Notes under the pieces: generated by a model
Databases searched by the model: none
Told to the model about the DNA's origin: nothing
What the model saw: only the letters and a program-made list of their open reading frames with translations
In this document: one piece after another, positions 42,649 through 52,183 of the stretch
How the letters are laid out: the number at the start of each line of letters is the position of its first letter
How positions within the stretch are numbered: position 1 is the first letter of the stretch
Translations under genes and position numbers: made by a program
Assembly (NCBI RefSeq): GCF_000969985.1
Contig: NZ_CP009526.1
Span: 2,170,001-2,234,000 of the forward strand
Reading direction: 5' to 3'
Source: Methanosarcina barkeri str. Wiesmoor
GTDB lineage: Archaea > Halobacteriota > Methanosarcinia > Methanosarcinales > Methanosarcinaceae
DNA: 64,000 nt

Positions 42649-43086
42649 TCAGTACTTCCCCGTCATCTTTGCAATCGCCCTGTGTATCCCATGTATACTG
42701 AACCCGTTTCCGAGGTACATCATTGGGCAATGTTCGGTCATGCATTCGAGACTTTCTGCCTTGCAGGTATCCACAGCTTTTTCGGTTTCTGTTCTCCAGT
42801 GGAGCCAGATTTTAGTTATGCCTTTCTCCTTCAGGGCAGGGATAAAGTCACCAGGGTCGGTTATTGTGACGCCGAGGACGGCACGGTCGATGCCGGCTGG
42901 AAGTTCGGAGACTTTTCTTAAAGAGCCGGATTCCGGCTTGTCGGAAAGGTCGATGACATAGACATCTTTGCCCCGGTTTTTAAGTTCGGATATGGTCCAC
43001 TTCATTGCAGGTTTTGTATGGTCAGTGACGAATGCATAGGTTTTTGCGTTCCAGAAGTTTTCCCTTTCGGATGTCGTTGGTTCCAT
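42649..43086 (-). CDS. CoA-binding protein (YccU-like)
   Basis: 145 residues, the whole being a Rossmann-like CoA_binding_2 domain. YAFVTDHTKPAMKWTISELK is the nucleotide-binding strand-turn-helix, followed by VLGVTITDPGDFIPALKEKG, KIWLHWRTETEKAVDTC and a C-terminal MTEHCPMMY, where the conserved Cys-Pro sits. Homologues bind CoA or acyl-CoA and are often single-gene units of unknown role. No partner is visible. Confidence 0.85.
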   Translation of the reverse strand: MEPTTSERENFWNAKTYAFVTDHTKPAMKWTISELKNRGKDVYVIDLSDKPESGSLRKVSELPAGIDRAVLGVTITDPGDFIPALKEKGITKIWLHWRTETEKAVDTCKAESLECMTEHCPMMYLGNGFSIHGIHRAIAKMTGKY

Positions 43087-43186
43087 CTTGAGTTCCCCGA
43101 TTAGATTCTAAATTAAGTATATCTTCTGGCTCATATAAAAACCACAATGTAGTTTTCAGCCAGCTTCTGGCCAGCACAGAAAGAAT

Positions 43187-43246
43187 TTCTGAGATGTGGA
43201 GTTTCTGAGATGTGGAGTTTCTGAGATGTGGAGTTTCTGAGATGTT
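43187..43246. repeat. 16-bp tandem repeat, three to four copies
   Basis: Unit TTTCTGAGATGTGGAG, between the CoA-binding gene and the small Cys protein gene. Confidence 0.85.
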
Positions 43247-43365
43247 AGGCCGGATAACATCTGAGTAGCATAAAGAAGTACAAAAAGACTAAAAATATAA
43301 AAAGGGCAGCAGATCCGGATAGGATTCTGCTTATTTTTGCTTGTTTATCTGCTTGTTTATCCCGC

Positions 43366-43566
43366 TTACTGTCCCTGAAGCTTCTGTCCTGCCGCCTGAA
43401 GCGCTCCACCGAGTGCCTTTGCAAGTTCACAGTTCTGGGAACACTTTGAAGGACAGTTACAGTACTTTGGGGCGTTTTCTGCCATCCATTGCCCCAGAAA
43501 ACCGAAGGCTTTGAGCTGATCTTCATTTGCGGTCTGTACGAAGTTGTTTATATCCTGTAATTCCAT
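43366..43566 (-). CDS. Small cysteine-containing protein, 66 residues
   Basis: Starts MELQDINNFVQTANEDQLKA and then carries YCNCPSKCSQNCELAKALGG, a four-Cys cluster (C-x-C-x3-C-x3-C) between two helices, suited to a metal or Fe-S site. The ATG has a GGTGA ribosome-binding site, and a strong TATA box lies just upstream. I recognise no named family, but the composition and signals support a real gene. Confidence 0.65.
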   Translation of the reverse strand: MELQDINNFVQTANEDQLKAFGFLGQWMAENAPKYCNCPSKCSQNCELAKALGGALQAAGQKLQGQ

Positions 43567-43587
43567 GATTTATCACCGAGATCAGAA

Positions 43588-43606
43588 ATGTTGTATATAT
43601 TTATAT
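43588..43606 (-). promoter_or_regulatory. TATA box for the small Cys protein gene
   Basis: Read leftward: AAGTATATAAATATATACAA, an archaeal box-A-like sequence ending about 22 bp before the ATG at 43566. A nearly leaderless transcript would follow. Confidence 0.5.
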
Positions 43607-43875
43607 ACTTGAGCGTCATAATTATGTACACATATTCTGATTGTATAGAAAAATGACCTGAAATTAACAAACTTTAATAATCCCTTAAATTATCAGCTTT
43701 AGTAAGTACGGTCAATAAACCCTTCAGTTTCAGTCTTAATAACCATTCATGGTGCCTTCAATTACCGGCATTCTTAGCAATGTTAATTGCTGGCCTTGAT
43801 TATAACAAGCTTTAACTAAAAGAATTTTTATTTTTTATAATTCAGTTTTTAAAAAGGTTCCGAGGCAACTAAAAA

Positions 43876-44649
43876 ATGGAGATAGCTAACAAAAATTCCG
43901 AGATTTATTACCGGGAGGAACTTCACTCTATTAAGGAAGAAGTAACATCCCTGCGGAATGAGTTCTCACGGTTTTTACAGAGAGCAAACCAGCAACATAT
44001 TGAAGAAATGGTTGAGGAAATGAGAAAAAGCTTCATGAGGCCCATGGTAGATTATCTCTGTGAGGACGCAAGTGATAGGATGCATACCCGTATGACAGCG
44101 GACTGCGGGATGCGGGATTTTTGTGAAAAGGCTTTTCGTGAGCTCTTGCATGAAACCGCAGGGCTTGTTGGAAGAGGCAGGATCGAAGCTGAAACCATAA
44201 AGCTGTACCGGGACAGGCTGGAAGAATTAAAAAAAGAATCTAAAAACTCAAATTGCAGCAAGTGTTTTTCGGAAGCTACGAATCTTTTTGAAAAGCAGGT
44301 CAAACTTATGCACTCGCTCCAGATTTATGAGGAAAAGGACGAAGAGGATAAAAAAATCGACATCAGCGAAATTGAGCCTGAAAAGCTGGTCACTGAGGTC
44401 TGCGAGCCGATAGCAAACCGACAGCGTCTCCTTATGCTCAAAGCGCTTTCAGGGGAAAGCAAAACGTTTTCCGAACTTTCCAAACTTACAGGCCTGCGAG
44501 GCGGAAATCTGCTTTTTCACCTTCAGAAACTCCTTGAAACAGGAATGATTTTACAGCGAAATGAACGGGGAGACTATATCATTACCAGGAAAGGTTACTC
44601 CACCCTGCAAGGGCTTTCCAGAATCTATTCTGAAATTGAGAATGAATAA
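43876..44649 (+). CDS. Winged-helix transcriptional regulator (ArsR-like) with N-terminal Cys/helical domain
   Basis: 257 residues. Residues about 1-150 are helical and include CEDASDRMH, DCGMRDFCEKA and NSNCSKCFSEA; paired cysteines suggest metal or redox sensing. Residues about 165-250 are a winged helix: PIANRQRLLMLKALSGESKT, FSELSKLTGLRGGNLLFHLQ as recognition helix and ILQRNERGDYIITRKG as wing. The architecture is typical of Methanosarcina multicysteine ArsR-like regulators. The target is unknown; the ferredoxin and Fe-S assembly genes are next on the chromosome, which fits a redox theme but is only circumstantial. Confidence 0.82.
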   Translation: MEIANKNSEIYYREELHSIKEEVTSLRNEFSRFLQRANQQHIEEMVEEMRKSFMRPMVDYLCEDASDRMHTRMTADCGMRDFCEKAFRELLHETAGLVGRGRIEAETIKLYRDRLEELKKESKNSNCSKCFSEATNLFEKQVKLMHSLQIYEEKDEEDKKIDISEIEPEKLVTEVCEPIANRQRLLMLKALSGESKTFSELSKLTGLRGGNLLFHLQKLLETGMILQRNERGDYIITRKGYSTLQGLSRIYSEIENE

Positions 44650-44834
44650 CAACAAAAGCAGTATTAGTGAAAAAGCAATTGCGGGAAATATGTAACCAAT
44701 GAAAAAGTGATAGCAGGGAAAAATCAATAAGAAAATGGTATAAAGACAATAATAATCAGTAAAATTATAAAAAGCCAGTAAATTGGCTTAAATCAAACAA
44801 ATTATTCCAGCCATCATTTTAGCCGTTAGTCACT

Positions 44835-45065
44835 TTAGCCGTCATTTCCTATTGCGTTAACCGGGCAGGATTCTAATGCTTCTTCACAAAGTTCTCTTTC
44901 TTCGTCGTCTTCAGGCTGCTTATATACATAGGCGTTGGATTCGTCGTCATTCATCTTGAAGTTTTCAGGTGCAGTATCCACACAGAGATTACAGGCTATA
45001 CAGTTGTAGTCACAATAATAAGGTCCTGGAATATTTTCAACAACTTTATCTGAACTATCGGCTAT
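44835..45065 (-). CDS. Single-cluster 4Fe-4S ferredoxin with AUA as apparent start
   Basis: A 76-residue frame. Cys22-x2-Cys25-x2-Cys28 (NCIACNLC) and Cys67-Pro (ESCPVNAI) form a standard [4Fe-4S] site; Cys18 and Cys60 could make the disulfide seen in related ferredoxins. The protein carries electrons at low potential for methanogenic enzymes. No ATG, GTG or TTG lies in frame before the conserved sequence; an in-frame stop (TGA) is four codons before residue 3. The only codon at the expected place is ATA (45065-45063), six nt behind GGGGGAGTG, a good ribosome-binding site. Homologues, as far as I remember, start MAD here, so ATG has apparently become ATA. Confidence 0.8.
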   Translation of the reverse strand: MADSSDKVVENIPGPYYCDYNCIACNLCVDTAPENFKMNDDESNAYVYKQPEDDEERELCEEALESCPVNAIGNDG

Positions 45066-45392
45066 ACTTCACTCCCCCATTGTGTTTATTTCACAATAAG
45101 AGTAATTAAGAGGATTTTTATATATAATTTAACGTTCGAAAACGACTTTTTCAGTGAGTTAAGTTCCTCGATAGGCTACGCAGTCCTGTACATTTTAATG
45201 TATCTAGAAAAAAGCTGGTAGGAAAAAAGCTGGTAGGAAAAAAGCTGGTTTGGTAACTAGTTGGTTTAGTAACCATTCATGTAGCTTTTTTAATAATTTC
45301 ACTACTGGGACATACTTTTCAAAACCGAAGAATAGCCTTTGTTGAGGTTCTGGGAAATTTATTTAATTCTATCCATCTTTTAATTAAATGGA

Positions 45393-45734
45393 ATGTATAA
45401 AATTGCTCTAGATCCATACCATGAGGGAGAGGGTACCATCGTTACGAAAGAAGAAGTTATCGAAGTTCTAAAGACCTGCTATGATCCTGAAATTCCGATA
45501 AACATTATTGACCTTGGGCTTGTTTATGGGGTAGAAGTAGAAGGGGATAGGGTCCATATCAAAATGACTCTAACTATGCCTGGCTGTCCTATGGGAGAGC
45601 TTATTATAGAGAATGTGAAGCGAAAGGTTGAAGCAATAGATGGGGTAAAAGAAGCAAAAATCGAGCTTGTTTGGGACCCACCGTGGACTCCTGAAAGGAT
45701 TTCAGAAGAAGCGATGAAGCGGATTATGGAATAA
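45393..45734 (+). CDS. Metal-sulfur cluster assembly factor (SufT/MIP18/DUF59 family)
   Basis: 113 residues. DPEIPINIIDLGLVYGVEVE, MTLTMPGCPMGELI (with the conserved Cys) and WDPPWTPERIS are signatures of the DUF59/MIP18 proteins that help insert Fe-S clusters (SufT, PaaD, CIA2). The start is somewhat uncertain; residues 1-16 (YKIALDPYHEGEG) are not typical. It could mature Fe-S proteins such as the nearby ferredoxin, but direct linkage is inference. Confidence 0.88.
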   Translation: MYKIALDPYHEGEGTIVTKEEVIEVLKTCYDPEIPINIIDLGLVYGVEVEGDRVHIKMTLTMPGCPMGELIIENVKRKVEAIDGVKEAKIELVWDPPWTPERISEEAMKRIME

Positions 45735-45846
45735 TCAAGGAATAATTAAGGAACAATTAAGGAATAATCAAGGAATAATCAAGGAATAATCAAGGAATAA
45801 TCAAGGAATAATCAAGGAATAATCAAGGAATAATCAAGGAATAAAA
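45729..45846. repeat. 11-bp tandem repeat after the DUF59 gene, about 10 copies
   Basis: Unit AGGAATAATCA with a few changes. It starts at the last codons and stop of the gene. Confidence 0.9.
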
Positions 45847-45878
45847 ATATTGTACCAGAAGTATGGGGGGAAATAAAT

Positions 45879-46502
45879 ATGGGAAATCAGGGTCTTACAG
45901 ACCTGCCAATGAAAGTCAAACTGCCTGAGCCAGAAGCTACAGATAGAAGTCATATCGAAGACCTCATTGCAAAGCGGAGGTCTGTAAGAAGATATAAGGA
46001 CAAGGAACTCTCCAAGTCCGATATTTCTCGCTTGCTCTGGGCTGCTCAGGGTGTAAGTTCTGAGGACGGTTTAAGGACCGCGCCCTCTGCAGGTGCTCTT
46101 TACCCTCTTGAAATTCATGTAGTTATCGGAGAAGATGGCGAGCTTGAACCTGGGGTTTACAGGTACATTCCTGAAGGCCATACACTTGTCCGGGAAATTG
46201 CAGGTGATATGAGAGAGAAACTTTCAAAAGTTGCTCTCTCCCAACCCATGATCAGAAACGCTCCCGTTTCATTTGTAATCTCCGCGGTTTATCCGAGGAT
46301 AACAAGCAAATACGGCAGTCGAGGCCTTCGTTATGCCCATATGGAAGCGGGGCACACTGCACAGAACGTATGTCTCATGGGAGTGGAGCTTGGAATAGGA
46401 ACCTGTACAGTAGGAGCTTTTGAGGACGAAGGAGTAAAAAACGTGCTTAAATTGCCGGCAAACGAAGAACCTCTATATATTCTGCCTCTGGGTTATATTT
46501 GA
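45879..46502 (+). CDS. Nitroreductase-fold protein (SagB/ThcOx type)
   Basis: 207 residues. DLIAKRRSVRRYKDKELSK, then APSAGALYPLEIHVVIG and the C-terminal MGVELGIGTCTVGAFEDE and LYILPLGYI are hallmarks of the SagB-type flavin nitroreductase family. These use FMN and NAD(P)H. SagB-type enzymes in peptide toxins oxidise azolines, but stand-alone archaeal members have unknown substrates and no such cluster exists here. A GGGGGG-type purine stretch (GTATGGGGGGAAA) precedes the ATG as ribosome-binding site. Confidence 0.88.
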   Translation: MGNQGLTDLPMKVKLPEPEATDRSHIEDLIAKRRSVRRYKDKELSKSDISRLLWAAQGVSSEDGLRTAPSAGALYPLEIHVVIGEDGELEPGVYRYIPEGHTLVREIAGDMREKLSKVALSQPMIRNAPVSFVISAVYPRITSKYGSRGLRYAHMEAGHTAQNVCLMGVELGIGTCTVGAFEDEGVKNVLKLPANEEPLYILPLGYI

Positions 46503-46680
46503 ATCCTTTTACAGCACTACATTTTCTATATTTCTCTAAGAAAGCCTCTTATGGTACCAATATTCTTTCAAACAGCCCAAGATTCAAAATTGAAAATCCG
46601 AAAGAAATGAAGGAACTTGAGAGAAGACGGAATTTAAAAAAATGAACCAATAAAGAGGTTAATAAAGGAATTAAGAAACA

Positions 46681-47397
46681 TTAGAGGTTCCTTTTAATCT
46701 CAGAGCTCATCTCGGCGTTTTCTCGGATTAGCTTGCCTTCTGAATACCGATATATCGCAAGTTCGCCTGTGGAAAATTTGACTTCCTTGATATCCTCGTC
46801 GGAAATCTCTTCTATATATTTGACCAGAGCTCTCAGACTGCCCTGGTGGGCACAGATCAGCACGTTTTTTCCTGCCTTTACGGCAGGCAGGATTTTCTCT
46901 TTGAAATAAGGTACTGCACGTTCATACACGACTTTGAGACTTTCTCCTTCAGGTGGGCCTGGCTGAAAGTTCCACCTCCAGGAGGCAAGTTTTTCGGCTC
47001 CGTATTTTTCTTCCATTTTCTGTTTTTTCCTGCCCTGAAGCTTACCGTAGTAGCGCTCGTTTAAATAAGGTGTGAAATAAATCGGGATAAGTTTTTTACC
47101 GAGCTTTTCAGGATACGAGTACCAGTCCGTTTTCCCTGGATTTCCTTTCTTCCCTGTACTTTCATGGACAACAACCCCTGTTTTCTTCTGCCCGGACAAT
47201 ATTAAGAAAAGTGTTTCCTGCGTCCGCACAAGGTTTGAGGCAAAAGCAAGGTCCAGTTCGAACTTTTCAAGCTCTGCTGCACACTGAAGAGCCTCTTCGA
47301 TTCCTTTCCTGCTGAGAGAAATATCCACCCAGCCGGCAAGCCTTTCTTCTGGCTTTAATCCAGGTTCTCCATGCCTGACAAGTATAAGATGACCCAT
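46681..47397 (-). CDS. Histidine phosphatase superfamily protein (phosphoglycerate-mutase-like)
   Basis: 238 residues. The N-terminal LILVRHGEPG contains the phospho-accepting His9 in RHG, with SNLVRTQETL supplying the second Arg. RYYGKLQGRKKQKMEEKYG and PPEGESL give the mutase-like loop, and NVLICAHQGSLRAL carries the second catalytic His. The family includes 2,3-bisphosphoglycerate-dependent phosphoglycerate mutases and many phosphatases; archaea generally use the other mutase type, so a phosphatase is equally likely. Confidence 0.87.
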   Translation of the reverse strand: MGHLILVRHGEPGLKPEERLAGWVDISLSRKGIEEALQCAAELEKFELDLAFASNLVRTQETLFLILSGQKKTGVVVHESTGKKGNPGKTDWYSYPEKLGKKLIPIYFTPYLNERYYGKLQGRKKQKMEEKYGAEKLASWRWNFQPGPPEGESLKVVYERAVPYFKEKILPAVKAGKNVLICAHQGSLRALVKYIEEISDEDIKEVKFSTGELAIYRYSEGKLIRENAEMSSEIKRNL

Positions 47398-47414
47398 AAA
47401 TGATGCTCCATATA

Positions 47415-47590
47415 ATCAATTTCTATGGCTAGTAGCTCAGTAAGTATGGCTAGAAGCCTAAGTATGACTAGAAGCCTAAGTATGGCTAGAAGCCAGTAAG
47501 TATAGTCAGAAACCAGTAAACACTATGTTATTACTTCTGCTAGAAGCCAGTAAGTATAGTCAGAAACCAGTAAACACTATGGTTTATTAC
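47415..47590. repeat. Mixed tandem repeats around the 3' end of the HD gene
   Basis: A 17-19 bp unit (AGTATGGCTAGAAGCCTA) is repeated three times, then a 54-bp unit starting GCTAGAAGCCAGTAAG twice (47485 and 47539). The second copy runs into the last codons of the HD gene. Confidence 0.85.
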
Positions 47591-48231
47591 TTCTTCGGTG
47601 CAGGCCTGAATTCAAGCCGGGTATTGTAGAGAAGGTGCCATAGATCACATTTCTTTTCCATTCTTTCTGCGTCAATCACAGCTCTCTGCCCCTCTATCTC
47701 GAACTTGATACTCTGCTTTCCAAAGGTGACTTTTCCAAGCCTGCTTTCCATCCTGCTGTAATCAAGGGCATCAGCAAGCCGGACAAGGGCAGCCACTTTA
47801 AGAGTAAGATCCTGAAGGTCCTCAGGCATTTTCCCGAAGCCTTTTCCTTTAAGTTTCTCAACTTTCTCTTTTCCCACGCTCTTTTTATGCAGGAAAGCAG
47901 TCCAGGCAACAACAGGCCTGAGCCTTTCAGGCACCTCTAAAGGAGAGTGAAGGAGTAAAATATTCCTTCCTGCTTTGTGATGGTTCTTAAAATCCGTAGC
48001 TACACCTGTATCATGAACAAGTGCAGCTATTTCCACAAGGCTTTTTATCTTAGGGTGCAATCCATGGATAAAATTAAGGATATCAAAAAGCTCAAGCGCA
48101 TTCCTGGCCACATTTTCTGCGTGGCTGCGTTCAATTCCATAAATATGGAAAAGGTCCTCCAGAGGCAAAGGCTCGGGAACTACTCTTTCCACGGACTGAA
48201 CAGCTTCTGAAGATCCGTTATCTGAACTCAC
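47587..48231 (-). CDS. HD-domain phosphohydrolase-like protein
   Basis: 214 residues. The HD motif LVHDTGVATDFKNHH, with an upstream His (RSHAENVARNAL) and a downstream Asp (RLADALDYSR), is a full HD metal site. The C-terminal part is like the HD domain found after Ppx/GppA phosphatases. Such proteins hydrolyse nucleotides, for example (p)ppGpp or polyphosphate-linked compounds; the true substrate is not known. The N-terminal PLPLEDLFHIYGIERSH is typical. No Ppx gene is beside it. Confidence 0.8.
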   Translation of the reverse strand: MSSDNGSSEAVQSVERVVPEPLPLEDLFHIYGIERSHAENVARNALELFDILNFIHGLHPKIKSLVEIAALVHDTGVATDFKNHHKAGRNILLLHSPLEVPERLRPVVAWTAFLHKKSVGKEKVEKLKGKGFGKMPEDLQDLTLKVAALVRLADALDYSRMESRLGKVTFGKQSIKFEIEGQRAVIDAERMEKKCDLWHLLYNTRLEFRPAPKK

Positions 48232-48351
48232 ATTGGACTCCTTTCTTATTATTTGTCTTTCAGTGATATTATAATTATACTGACTTATACTTATTTTCTA
48301 CCTATTTTCACTATATAAACAAAAGTCTCGATAATTTGAAAGCGAGATTAA

Positions 48352-48557
48352 TTGTTCAGAAATCAGACTTTTGGCTTAGCTCGGTATTTTGATTACAATT
48401 CAGCCTTCTTGACCCTCAACCGTTACGATGTTGATCTCGTCGTTGCTAATATTTTCGGTCAAGCCTTTTTTGAAAAGGGTTGTGCCACAACCGTTGCGCC
48501 GGTTGATCATGCCGACAAGGTTGTTGCTGGAGTTTTCGGCCAAGCCTTTTAAAAAAA
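48352..48557. other. Spacer with an internal near-duplication and a hairpin
   Basis: A plus-strand frame (TTG start) repeats VDLVVANIFGQAF / ADKVVAGVFGQAF with hydrophobic residues conserved. No ribosome-binding site. CAAGCCTTTT and AAAAGGCTTG at 48541-48564 form a hairpin. Possibly a degraded gene; not called. Confidence 0.25.
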
Positions 48558-48735
48558 GGCTTGCGGGTAAGACATTTTTTCAAAAGGCTTGCGGGTAAGA
48601 CATTTTTTCAAAAGGCTTGCGGGTAAGACATTTTTTCAAAAGGCTTGCGGGTAAGACATTTTTTCAAAAGGCTTGCGGGTAAGACATTTTTTCAAAAGGC
48701 TTGCGGGTAAGACATTTTTTCAAAAGGCTTGAAAC
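48558..48735. repeat. 28-bp tandem repeat, six full copies
   Basis: Units begin GGCTTGCGGGTAAGACATTT at 48558, 48586, 48614, 48642, 48670 and 48698, and a partial copy at 48726. No spacers, so not a CRISPR. It lies directly past the 3' end of the HEAT-repeat gene (48749). Confidence 0.95.
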
Positions 48736-48748
48736 TTCTTACTTCAGG

Positions 48749-51490
48749 TCAGAAATTCTTTTTTTTACGATCTTTTGTTAAGGATGCCTTCTTTTTCTCT
48801 ACCCGCTCAAGAAGAGCTTTTCCAAGGTTCGAATACTCCTTTTTCACAGGTTTTTCTTTTTTCACGGTTTTTTGGGCGAAAATAGCCTCTTCTTCTTTGT
48901 TGTCAAAAAAACCTGAAAATTGGTCAAAAAGTAAAATCGAGGTTTCAAGTAGCTTTTTCTGTCCTGAAAGGTCACCAGGAGATAGTTTCCCTGCGCGTGT
49001 AAGAAGCCCTGCAAACTGTTCGAAGATATCGAGAAGTTTCTGGCTTTCAGCCTTCTCCCTGACTTCATCTGTCATTTTTGAGAGGTATCGCTCATTTTCA
49101 AGTTTCGCTATACCGGGTCTGTCGCTGAAAAGAATGAATAACAGAGACTGATAAAATGGATGATAGAATTCTGGAATATGGAAGCCAATAGAGGCTTCGG
49201 ATGCTTCCTTAAAATAATTGACGGCTTCTTTTAGCCCGAAAATGTAAGTAGCTTCATTTTCCGCCCTTAGCGCCCTCCAGAGAGAAGCTCTTCCAAGCGA
49301 GCGGAAAGCATACCTTCGGACATAAACGTACGGATTGTCAGTAAGCGCCTTCAGGTCTCTCCAGGCCTGGGTTTTATCCGGCACATAGAAAAAAGCAGGT
49401 CCAAGGGCCCGTGTTGCCGCCCTTTGCACAAAACTGTCGCTATGATCGGAAAAACTTAACAGGTCCTTCCAGGCTTTTTCCTTATCTGGTACCTCTATAT
49501 AGCCTGAAGATAGAGCAAGAATTGCTCCTTTCCGGACTTCACGGTCTTCAACTGACGCAAGCCTTACAAGTTCGTTCCAGGCTGCCTGCTTATCTTCACA
49601 ATAGGTAAAAGCAGAAGAAAGGAGTTCTGCGGCTCTCCTCCTGAGATGAGCTTCCTGGCTCTCAGTAAGCTTTACAAGGTCGAAAAAAACTGTTGACTTT
49701 TCCTCAACCACTGGAAATACCTCCGAAAGCAGGTCTGCAGCATCCTTTCTGGTGCCTGTTTCCTCCTCCCCAGTCAGGTTAAGAAGTTCGTTCCAGATAT
49801 CCTGCGTTTTGCCTGTATATCGGGAATAGGCTGTAAGCAGGGATTCTATTGCGCCTCTTCGCCTCTGAGGATCCGGATCAGAAATCAGACTAATAAGCTT
49901 ATTCACAGCCTCTTCTTTATCTGAAAAACTAGAGCCTGACCCGATAAAATCCGTCATATCTTTTCTTCGTATGTACTCCCTGTTATCAACTTCAAATCCT
50001 GAATTATCAGACATAGATTTTTTAAAAAGGTTAGAGACAGGCGTTCTGTGTTCTTTTTCTTTAAACTGGAGACTACCAGTTTTTTCATTCTCTCCAGTTT
50101 CTTCTTTTTCCCCTGACTCCTTTTTTCCGAATTTACTTTCTTTTTTGGGTTTGCTATCTCCTCCTGATTCATACTCCTCCCAGGGTTTTTCTAGCTTCCC
50201 AAAATTATTTTTCCACGTTCTATCCTGCTCTCCATAGTTACGTTTTTTTATTTCTTCCCACTCCCTTTCACTTACCTCAGGTATATTACATAATTCGGGA
50301 TAAGCAGAGGCAAGCGTACTCACGACCTTTCGGAGTGCAGGACTATCCTTTGTTTCAGCCAGGCACACCAGCTCGGAATATGCTTCTCTTTTGCAGGAAA
50401 TGTGTGAAAAAATCTTTGTGAGAATGTTAACCGCTGTACTCTGCACGACTTCGTCCTCATCTTCTGAGAGTTCGAGGAGTTCCTCCCATAGTGAGGCTTT
50501 GTTATCCAGGCCTGAAAATAAGGATACAAGCGCATCAGAGGCCATGTTCCTGATATAATCATCTCTGACTTTTGCCAGGCTCAGGAAATCAGTCCAGATC
50601 TTTTTTTTGTCCGGCATCTCAGGAAAGATAAAAACCAGGGCATCGATAGCCTGCTTTTGAATATACTCATTCTCGTTTTCTATAAGCCTGAGAATGTCAT
50701 TCCAAGCCTTTTTCTTATCCGGGATATGAGAAAAAACCGGGGGTAGAGTCAGAAGAGCTTCCTTTTGAACTTCAGGTTTTCCTGATACTGCAAGTTCCAG
50801 CAGAGTCTCAAGAGTTTCGTCCTTCATCTCGTCTGGCATCTGCGTGTAAATAACTCCAAGAGTCCGAGTAGCCTGCTCCCTGATCTTTTCATCCGCAGAT
50901 TCACTAGCCAGTTCCAGCACTTTATTCCAGGCTTCTTCTTTTTTCCCATCTGCCAGTTCCGGAAAAACCAGGCTCAAAAGCAAAGTCGACTTCTCTCGCA
51001 CATAAGAATATTCTGAGGTTCCCATTTCAAGCAGATCTTTCCAGACCTGCGCCTTATCAGAGACTTCCTTTATTAAATAATAAAGCGAGCTGACAATTTC
51101 CCTGCTAGCATCTTCCATGCTTGATCTGGAGTTTATCAGCCCGGCAAGGTCTCCCCATGCTTTATTTTTGTCCGGCATAAGAAAAAAAACGCTGACCAGA
51201 GCATTGGCTGCAGCCGTCATTACAGACTCTACCGGATAAGCTGTCAGATTCAAAAGCCTATCCCATGCAAGCTTTCTATCCGGTACATTAGGAAAAACCG
51301 TTACAAGGGAATTGATTGCTTCTTCCCTGACTGCATCCTCTCCGTCAGAGCAAAGCCTTAACAAATCTTCAAAAGCCTGTTTTCTGTCAGGCAAAGCCTC
51401 AAAAAAAGTTCCCAGCTGCTTTGCAGCCTCTATTCTATCATCCGATACCTGACTGAAAACCTTATTATGTATCTCTGGCCGCTCACTCAA
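48749..51490 (-). CDS. Large HEAT-repeat protein
   Basis: 913 residues, almost all in about 37-38-residue HEAT units: VPDRKLAWDRLLNLTAYPVE, then similar VxxKxxAWxxLLxLA motifs to the end, with a Lys/Glu-rich linker at about 420-490 (KPKKESKFGKKESGEKEETG). HEAT arrays are flexible superhelices for protein binding. There is no catalytic domain and no membrane segment. The last 40 residues are strongly basic (KKEKPVKKE). It starts at TTG 51490 with GGTGG as possible ribosome-binding site. It may be one of the large scaffolds that Methanosarcina keeps in several copies. Confidence 0.9.
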   Translation of the reverse strand: MSERPEIHNKVFSQVSDDRIEAAKQLGTFFEALPDRKQAFEDLLRLCSDGEDAVREEAINSLVTVFPNVPDRKLAWDRLLNLTAYPVESVMTAAANALVSVFFLMPDKNKAWGDLAGLINSRSSMEDASREIVSSLYYLIKEVSDKAQVWKDLLEMGTSEYSYVREKSTLLLSLVFPELADGKKEEAWNKVLELASESADEKIREQATRTLGVIYTQMPDEMKDETLETLLELAVSGKPEVQKEALLTLPPVFSHIPDKKKAWNDILRLIENENEYIQKQAIDALVFIFPEMPDKKKIWTDFLSLAKVRDDYIRNMASDALVSLFSGLDNKASLWEELLELSEDEDEVVQSTAVNILTKIFSHISCKREAYSELVCLAETKDSPALRKVVSTLASAYPELCNIPEVSEREWEEIKKRNYGEQDRTWKNNFGKLEKPWEEYESGGDSKPKKESKFGKKESGEKEETGENEKTGSLQFKEKEHRTPVSNLFKKSMSDNSGFEVDNREYIRRKDMTDFIGSGSSFSDKEEAVNKLISLISDPDPQRRRGAIESLLTAYSRYTGKTQDIWNELLNLTGEEETGTRKDAADLLSEVFPVVEEKSTVFFDLVKLTESQEAHLRRRAAELLSSAFTYCEDKQAAWNELVRLASVEDREVRKGAILALSSGYIEVPDKEKAWKDLLSFSDHSDSFVQRAATRALGPAFFYVPDKTQAWRDLKALTDNPYVYVRRYAFRSLGRASLWRALRAENEATYIFGLKEAVNYFKEASEASIGFHIPEFYHPFYQSLLFILFSDRPGIAKLENERYLSKMTDEVREKAESQKLLDIFEQFAGLLTRAGKLSPGDLSGQKKLLETSILLFDQFSGFFDNKEEEAIFAQKTVKKEKPVKKEYSNLGKALLERVEKKKASLTKDRKKKNF

Positions 51491-52183
51491 GAATGTCCAC
51501 CAACTTTGCTATAATGCCGTCCGATCTAAATATTCTTTATTTACAATATCCCATTCTGGCAGGTTTCCTCATATAAGTATTGATTTTGGATTTTAGCTGG
51601 AAGTAATAATTATTAAAGTAGAAACGATAATTAACCACGGCCTTTCAGAGAATTAGTTACAACCATTATTTAACGCACATGTGCCTAAAAATTGCTTTTC
51701 TTCAAGTGCGAGGTAACCAATCCATGGTAACCAATTCATGATGAGACGTGTCCTGCTGCCATAATAGTTCGGCTGTTGAACTCATGCCTTATTTAACCAG
51801 ATTCGTAAGACCATTAATTGGCTTTATGGCAGTGTCATTTTTGTTATTTCAATAAGTTCCATTACATTACACTACTTATTAACTGAAGCTTCTTTATTAA
51901 CTGAAGTTTCGTTATTCTACTTATTTGCTTATTTAATAAAGTTTCATTATTACACTTCTCTTACACTTTCTAACCTTTCAAAAAGCTTAAATACCTCTGA
52001 GTAGCAGATAGGTTCTCAATTAAAGATATATTGCATTATATTATTGTTTATTTATGCTATTACAAATTAATTCTTTTAGTCCAAAATTGTTTAACTATGG
52101 ACCTGTATCATGCTGAATTATAGTACTTATATAATTGTTAATTATAGTATCCGATGAGGATATACAAATAGAAGGCTGAAATA
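51491..52183. promoter_or_regulatory. 690-bp divergent intergenic region
   Basis: No gene. Contains a duplication TTATTAACTGAAG-type (51885-51912) and several TATA-like stretches (e.g. TTAAATACC near 51987 and TACTTATATAATTG near 52125). The latter could serve the gene at 52184. Promoter positions cannot be fixed by eye. Confidence 0.35.

Noticed and set aside
48558-48735. Six 28-bp repeats that could look like a CRISPR array
   Set aside because: The copies are directly adjacent with no spacers, and no cas genes are near; it is a plain tandem repeat.
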